The notes beneath the pieces are model-generated. The model saw only the letters and a list, made by a program, of their open reading frames with translations, was not told the origin of the DNA and did no database searches. Below, piece by piece: positions 60,604-64,000 of a stretch of 64,000 nt of DNA. Positions within the stretch are counted from its first letter, which is position 1. Each line of letters starts with the position of its first letter. Position numbers and translations under genes: made by a program. Source of the stretch: Candidatus Sulfotelmatobacter sp. (GTDB lineage: Bacteria > Vulcanimicrobiota > Vulcanimicrobiia > Vulcanimicrobiales > Vulcanimicrobiaceae); contig DATJRY010000005.1 in assembly GCA_035504415.1 (NCBI GenBank), positions 124,001 to 188,000 of the forward strand, given 5' to 3'.

Positions 60604-61734
60604 CTAGGAGTCGCGCACCCGCGCCGTCCGCAGCAGATCACGGGTCGCGTCCATGCTGACCTGAACCTGTTCGCGGTCCTCGTCCAAGCGCGCCGTCTGG
60701 TAGCGTCGCAGCGCGCGCGCGCCGGCGGCGCCCCGCACGCCGCCTTCGTCGTCGACGTACGTCGCGATGGCCAGCGCGTCGAGCAGCCCGGTTATCAAGC
60801 CCGCTCCGACCATCGGCGAGGAGACGTGCGCGGCATCGCCGAGCATCGCGACGCGCCCGCTCGCGAGACGTTCGGGAAGATACTCCGCCAGCGGCGTCCC
60901 GAAGGCGACGTTTCGATCGAGTGCCGCCACGATCGCCGCGGCAGCCGGCGTACCGGGCCAGCGCGCCGGCGCGATCGCGCGCAGCTCGGCGCGCAGCGTG
61001 TCGTCGAGCGTCACCGAGCTGCGCACCTCGTCGCCGACCAGCAAGCCGCGCTCGCGCAGCCACGCCGTCCGGCTGCCGTCGTACCACGCGAAGGTGATCT
61101 GGCGCGATCCGGGCGCCGTCTCGCCGTGTGGTCCGGGGACGTGATAGGCGACCAGGCGCGCCGTCTCGGGAATCGGTTGGCGGCCGCCGCCGAGCTGGCG
61201 CGCGCGCCACATCGCTTCCGGCAGCCACGCCTCGTGCGGCAGACCGCGCCACAGCACGAAGCCGCCGTAGCGCGCGTGCTGACGGGCCGGATCGACGGCG
61301 GCGCGCACGACGCTGCGATAGCCGTCGGCGCCCAGCACGACGTCCGCCTCGAACGTCGTGCCGTCGAGGGTGCGGGCGACGGCGCGCTGCGCGCCGTCGC
61401 GCACCTCGACCACCCGCCGACCCGCGTGAATCTCGATGCCCGGCGTGCGCGCGACGACGGCCAGCAGCCAGCTCCGGATCGCGTACCAGGTCGAGGTCTC
61501 GCGCGAGGTGCGGATGACCGGCATCGCCGGAACGAGCTCGCTGGTGCGCGGGTCGACGCCGGCGAGTCGCGCGTACAGGTCGCGCTCGACGCCGAGCCCC
61601 GCACCCCCGCGCTCGTCGCCGACCGTCTGCTCGAGCACGGTCACGGCGATGCCGCGCCGCGCGAGCGCGATCGCGAGCGGCAAGCCGACCAGCGACCCGC
61701 CGACGACGATCGCGGCACCCCGATTTGCCGGCAC
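60604..61734 (-). CDS. FAD-dependent monooxygenase of the dihydroxypyridine-hydroxylase type
   Basis: A 376-residue protein. GGSLVGLPLAIALARRG is the first FAD loop, VLGADGYRSVVR the DG motif and AMLGDAAHVSSPMVGAGLI the GD motif. The G-G-S-L start and the order of these blocks are those of 2,6-dihydroxypyridine 3-hydroxylase and related hydroxylases. A substrate-specific role in N-heterocycle degradation is possible but not proven; no nicotine or pyridine cluster is nearby. Convergent with the PaiB-like gene (3-base gap). Confidence 0.82.
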   Translation of the reverse strand: MPANRGAAIVVGGSLVGLPLAIALARRGIAVTVLEQTVGDERGGAGLGVERDLYARLAGVDPRTSELVPAMPVIRTSRETSTWYAIRSWLLAVVARTPGIEIHAGRRVVEVRDGAQRAVARTLDGTTFEADVVLGADGYRSVVRAAVDPARQHARYGGFVLWRGLPHEAWLPEAMWRARQLGGGRQPIPETARLVAYHVPGPHGETAPGSRQITFAWYDGSRTAWLRERGLLVGDEVRSSVTLDDTLRAELRAIAPARWPGTPAAAAIVAALDRNVAFGTPLAEYLPERLASGRVAMLGDAAHVSSPMVGAGLITGLLDALAIATYVDDEGGVRGAAGARALRRYQTARLDEDREQVQVSMDATRDLLRTARVRDS

Positions 61735-61770
61735 GCCGACGACTATGCGGCCGCTGCCGCGATCACCTGG

Positions 61771-63504
61771 CTACGGTGCGCTCGCGGCGAGGATGTCCTG
61801 GGCGATGAGGTCGCGAAACCGCTTCCAGACCGGATACTGCATGTAGTTCGCCGCGGTGACGAGCACGACCAGATCGAGCTGCGGCACGACCTCGAGCAGC
61901 TGGCCGCCGTTCCCGCCGGCTTCGTAACTGCGATAGGTGCGACGCCCGACGCGCAGCGTCAGCCGATGCCAAGAGTACCCGTAGTCGCCCGGCGTCTGCA
62001 GGCTCGCATGCGGGCGCAGCGCGTCGGTCACCCACGCGTGCGGGAGCAGCCGCACACCGTGCCACCTCCCGCCGTCGAGGAAGAGTTGGCCGAGCTTGAG
62101 GAAGTCGCGCGGAAGCAGATACTCGCCGCCGCCCAGATACATCGTCCCGGTCGGCGTGATCGGGATGTAGTAGCGGCCGAACTGCAACGGCCGCGCGATC
62201 GTTCGATCGAACCACAGCGGCAGCCAGACGGCGGTCGCGTGCGAGACGACGCCGCCGACCAGATTGATCCCCTCGCTGCAGTAGACGGCGCGCACGCCGG
62301 GCGCGCTTGCCATCGGCAGGTCGAGCATGTAGCGGTACCAGTCGGGCTGGCCGGCTTGGCTCTGCACGACGCCTTCGTTGCCCGGCGACGCGTCGTCGTT
62401 GTCATCGCAGCGCAAGCCGCTCGACATGTCGAGGACGTCGCCGAGCGTGATGTGCGCCTTGCGCGGATCGGGGTGCCGCAGCGCGCCGAACCGGTAGAAC
62501 GGCAGGATCGGCGTATCGGCGCGCAGAGCAGCGCCATGCGCGATCGCCGTCCCGACCAACGCCGCATCGAAGCTCTTACCGGCCGAACGCAAATCGTGCG
62601 GACGATCGGCGGAGAAGCCGTCGAAATACGCGTCGACGACCAACCGGCCGTGGCGCGCGACCAGCAGCCCTTGGATCACCGGCGCGCGCAGCGAGTCGTC
62701 GGGGGTGCGCAGGATGTGGTCGAGCAGCGCCTCGACGGGCGCCGGCCGCATTCCGACTTGCGCCAAGGTCCCGACCGGCCAGCCGTCCGCGCGCGGCAGC
62801 GGCCGCTCGTAGGCGAGGTGCGAGCGCATCGGCGTGCGCGGAAAGAACCCGCTCGCCGCGCTCGGCGCGACGCGCGTGAAGATCGCCGGTGGATACGGCG
62901 CGATCGTCAGCGCGATCGTTTGCGTCGCCGGATCGTAGGCACCGGCGAAGCCGCCGTGGGCTCCGGTGAAGCGGAGCGTCGTGCCGTCGAGCCGCGCCGA
63001 CGCGAAGCTCGGCCCGAAGTTCGCCAGCGGATCGCGGACGAAACCGCGCAGTCCGCCCTGCGGCCCCGGTTGCAAGACGAGGTAGAGCTCGAGACGCGAG
63101 GGGAGCGTGACGACCTGGCCGACCCAGGTGTCCGGCTCCCGCAGCCGCAGATCGGCCGGCGAGCCGTAGCGGTTCCCGAACGTCGCTCCCGCGGGCTGGA
63201 TCCAGAACGCGCGCATCGAGGCACCGGGGCTCACCGGAGCGTGCAGCTCGCCGAACCCGGCGGGAAAGCGGAACGTTCGGATGGTGCCGGCCGTCCTGCC
63301 GGTCGCCTCGAGGCCGTCGATGCTCGCCGTCCAGCGTCCCGCATGCGCTCGCACGACGAGCTCGCCGTCGACCGGCGGACCGACGGTTCCCACCGCACGC
63401 CACAGCCCGGCGAGCGCGCGCGAGCCGTCGACGCCTTGCGCGCCGGCGGCGACCGCGGCGAACGGCAGGGCCGCCGTCAGCAACAACGAGAGTACGGATC
63501 GCAT
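61771..63504 (-). CDS. secreted serine hydrolase, beta-lactamase class C/penicillin-binding-like
   Basis: A 577-residue exported enzyme. The signal peptide is MRSVLSLLLTAALPFAAVAAGAQG. An N-terminal beta domain of about 230 residues precedes the hydrolase. The catalytic SxxK is Ser307-Ala-Gly-Lys310, the YxS/N-like motif is in VYCSEGINLVGG and the third motif region is EAGGNGGQLL. It could act on esters, D-amino peptides or lactones; it is not a confirmed beta-lactamase. Its ATG (63504-63502) overlaps the start of the divergent regulator in CATG. Confidence 0.88.
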   Translation of the reverse strand: MRSVLSLLLTAALPFAAVAAGAQGVDGSRALAGLWRAVGTVGPPVDGELVVRAHAGRWTASIDGLEATGRTAGTIRTFRFPAGFGELHAPVSPGASMRAFWIQPAGATFGNRYGSPADLRLREPDTWVGQVVTLPSRLELYLVLQPGPQGGLRGFVRDPLANFGPSFASARLDGTTLRFTGAHGGFAGAYDPATQTIALTIAPYPPAIFTRVAPSAASGFFPRTPMRSHLAYERPLPRADGWPVGTLAQVGMRPAPVEALLDHILRTPDDSLRAPVIQGLLVARHGRLVVDAYFDGFSADRPHDLRSAGKSFDAALVGTAIAHGAALRADTPILPFYRFGALRHPDPRKAHITLGDVLDMSSGLRCDDNDDASPGNEGVVQSQAGQPDWYRYMLDLPMASAPGVRAVYCSEGINLVGGVVSHATAVWLPLWFDRTIARPLQFGRYYIPITPTGTMYLGGGEYLLPRDFLKLGQLFLDGGRWHGVRLLPHAWVTDALRPHASLQTPGDYGYSWHRLTLRVGRRTYRSYEAGGNGGQLLEVVPQLDLVVLVTAANYMQYPVWKRFRDLIAQDILAASAP

Positions 63505-64000
63505 GACTCCATCGTGGCGAACGAGCGGCGGCGCGTCTTCACGGATCTCTCACGGCGAGCGCGTCTATCGCATCGGAGCCCTCTCCCTCGACGCCGATCG
63601 GCTCGTCGTGTTGGCGAACGGCACACCGGTCGCGCTGGCGCCGAAGGCGGTTGCAACGCTTGCGTTGCTCGTCGAGCGCGCCGGTACGCCGGTCGCCAAA
63701 GACGAGTTCCTCGACACGATCTGGAGCGACGCCGACGTCGGCGAGGCGACGCTGGCGCAGAACGTCTACCTGTTGCGGCGCACGTTGCGGCTGCACGGTT
63801 TGGACGGTGCCATCCGTACGCTCCGCGCCGCGGGTACGTCTTTACCGCACCGGTCGCGCGCGACGCGTCGCCGCCGGCGTCACGTCGGCCGGCACCGCCG
63901 GCGGCTCCGGCGCGGCGGTGGCCGACCCTCGCGCTGACACTGCTCGCGTTGCTGGTGATGGGCGGCGGCGGCCCGGCGCCGGTACGCGGCACGCCCGCTC
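63503..64000 (+). pseudogene. CadC-like winged-helix membrane regulator, frameshifted and truncated by the window
   Basis: The first frame (from ATG 63503) reads an OmpR-type winged helix: VYRIGALSLDADRLVVL, ALAPKAVATLALLVERAGTPVAKDEFLDTIWSD and TLAQNVYLLRRTL. At IRTLR (63812-63826) the expected RRGYVFTAPV appears in another frame, from base 63829. It continues as Ala/Pro-rich DNA to a hydrophobic WPTLALTLLALLVM near the window end, the usual transmembrane link of CadC-like regulators. One missing base at about 63827 explains it: a real frameshift or a sequence error. The C-terminal sensor is beyond the window. Confidence 0.7.

Noticed and set aside
61771-63504. Calling the serine hydrolase a beta-lactamase resistance gene
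   Set aside because: The SxxK fold is shared by esterases and peptidases, and the large N-terminal domain and divergent third motif give no support for beta-lactam hydrolysis.

Overview
The window is 64 kb of very GC-rich bacterial chromosome. Almost every base is coding, and neighbouring genes are often coupled by 4-base GTGA or ATGA stop/start overlaps. The organism is a diderm: there are two TonB-dependent receptors, an RND pump and several lipoprotein signals. Stressosome and partner-switching proteins, DUF5985 membrane proteins and lipoproteins carrying a ...SPATQS... type motif would fit a lineage such as Candidatus Eremiobacterota/Vulcanimicrobiota (WPS-2). That placement is an inference of modest confidence, because no rRNA lies in the window. 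I saw no rRNA, tRNA, CRISPR array, insertion sequence or prophage.

Layout. 1-4606: start of a MarR-type regulator, an ECF-like sigma factor translationally coupled to an RND pump, and a phosphoesterase. 4612-9467: a beta-helix lipoprotein and two MFS transporters. 9471-12424: a chemoreceptor/TauD dioxygenase/transporter operon ending in the second MFS gene. 12536-14928: a TOBE protein and an OmpR-type two-component pair. 14937-18347: a secreted lipoprotein, a Uma2 protein and a small winged-helix/DUF5985 operon. 18430-23977: ribosomal genes rplL, rplJ, rplA and rplK, split in two by an acetyltransferase, a STAS protein and a second lipoprotein. 24256-28997: two coupled TonB receptors. 29055-33110: a broken gene, a quinone oxidoreductase and a UvrA2-like ATPase. 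33130-36748: a membrane patatin, a lipoprotein and a membrane protein. 36745-42120: a feruloyl-CoA synthase-like enzyme and a PKD/permuted-papain gene pair. 42328-48380: a six-gene stressosome operon. 48557-51673: an aromatic-acid transporter, a MarR regulator and a flavin monooxygenase. 51705-56828: a PAS-GAF-GAF-PP2C-HATPase phosphatase, free methionine sulfoxide reductase and a SulP-STAS-cNMP protein. 56889-64000: an OPT transporter, ketopantoate reductase, PaiB-like protein, a second flavin monooxygenase, a serine hydrolase and a frameshifted winged-helix regulator.

Themes. The strongest is partner-switching signalling: rsbR-rsbS-rsbT, an RsbT-RsbX fusion, a hybrid kinase with a degenerate RsbT-like head, a receiver-PP2C protein, a free STAS protein and a large PP2C/anti-sigma protein. 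No sigma-B-type factor is present. A second theme is uptake and oxidation of aromatic or organic acids (AAHS, ACS and DHA2 transporters, TauD dioxygenase, two flavin monooxygenases, an acyl-CoA synthetase). The candidates most worth following as undescribed biology are the pseudo-RsbT kinase in the stressosome operon, the PKD/permuted-papain pair, and the paralogous secreted lipoproteins that flank the ribosomal protein genes.
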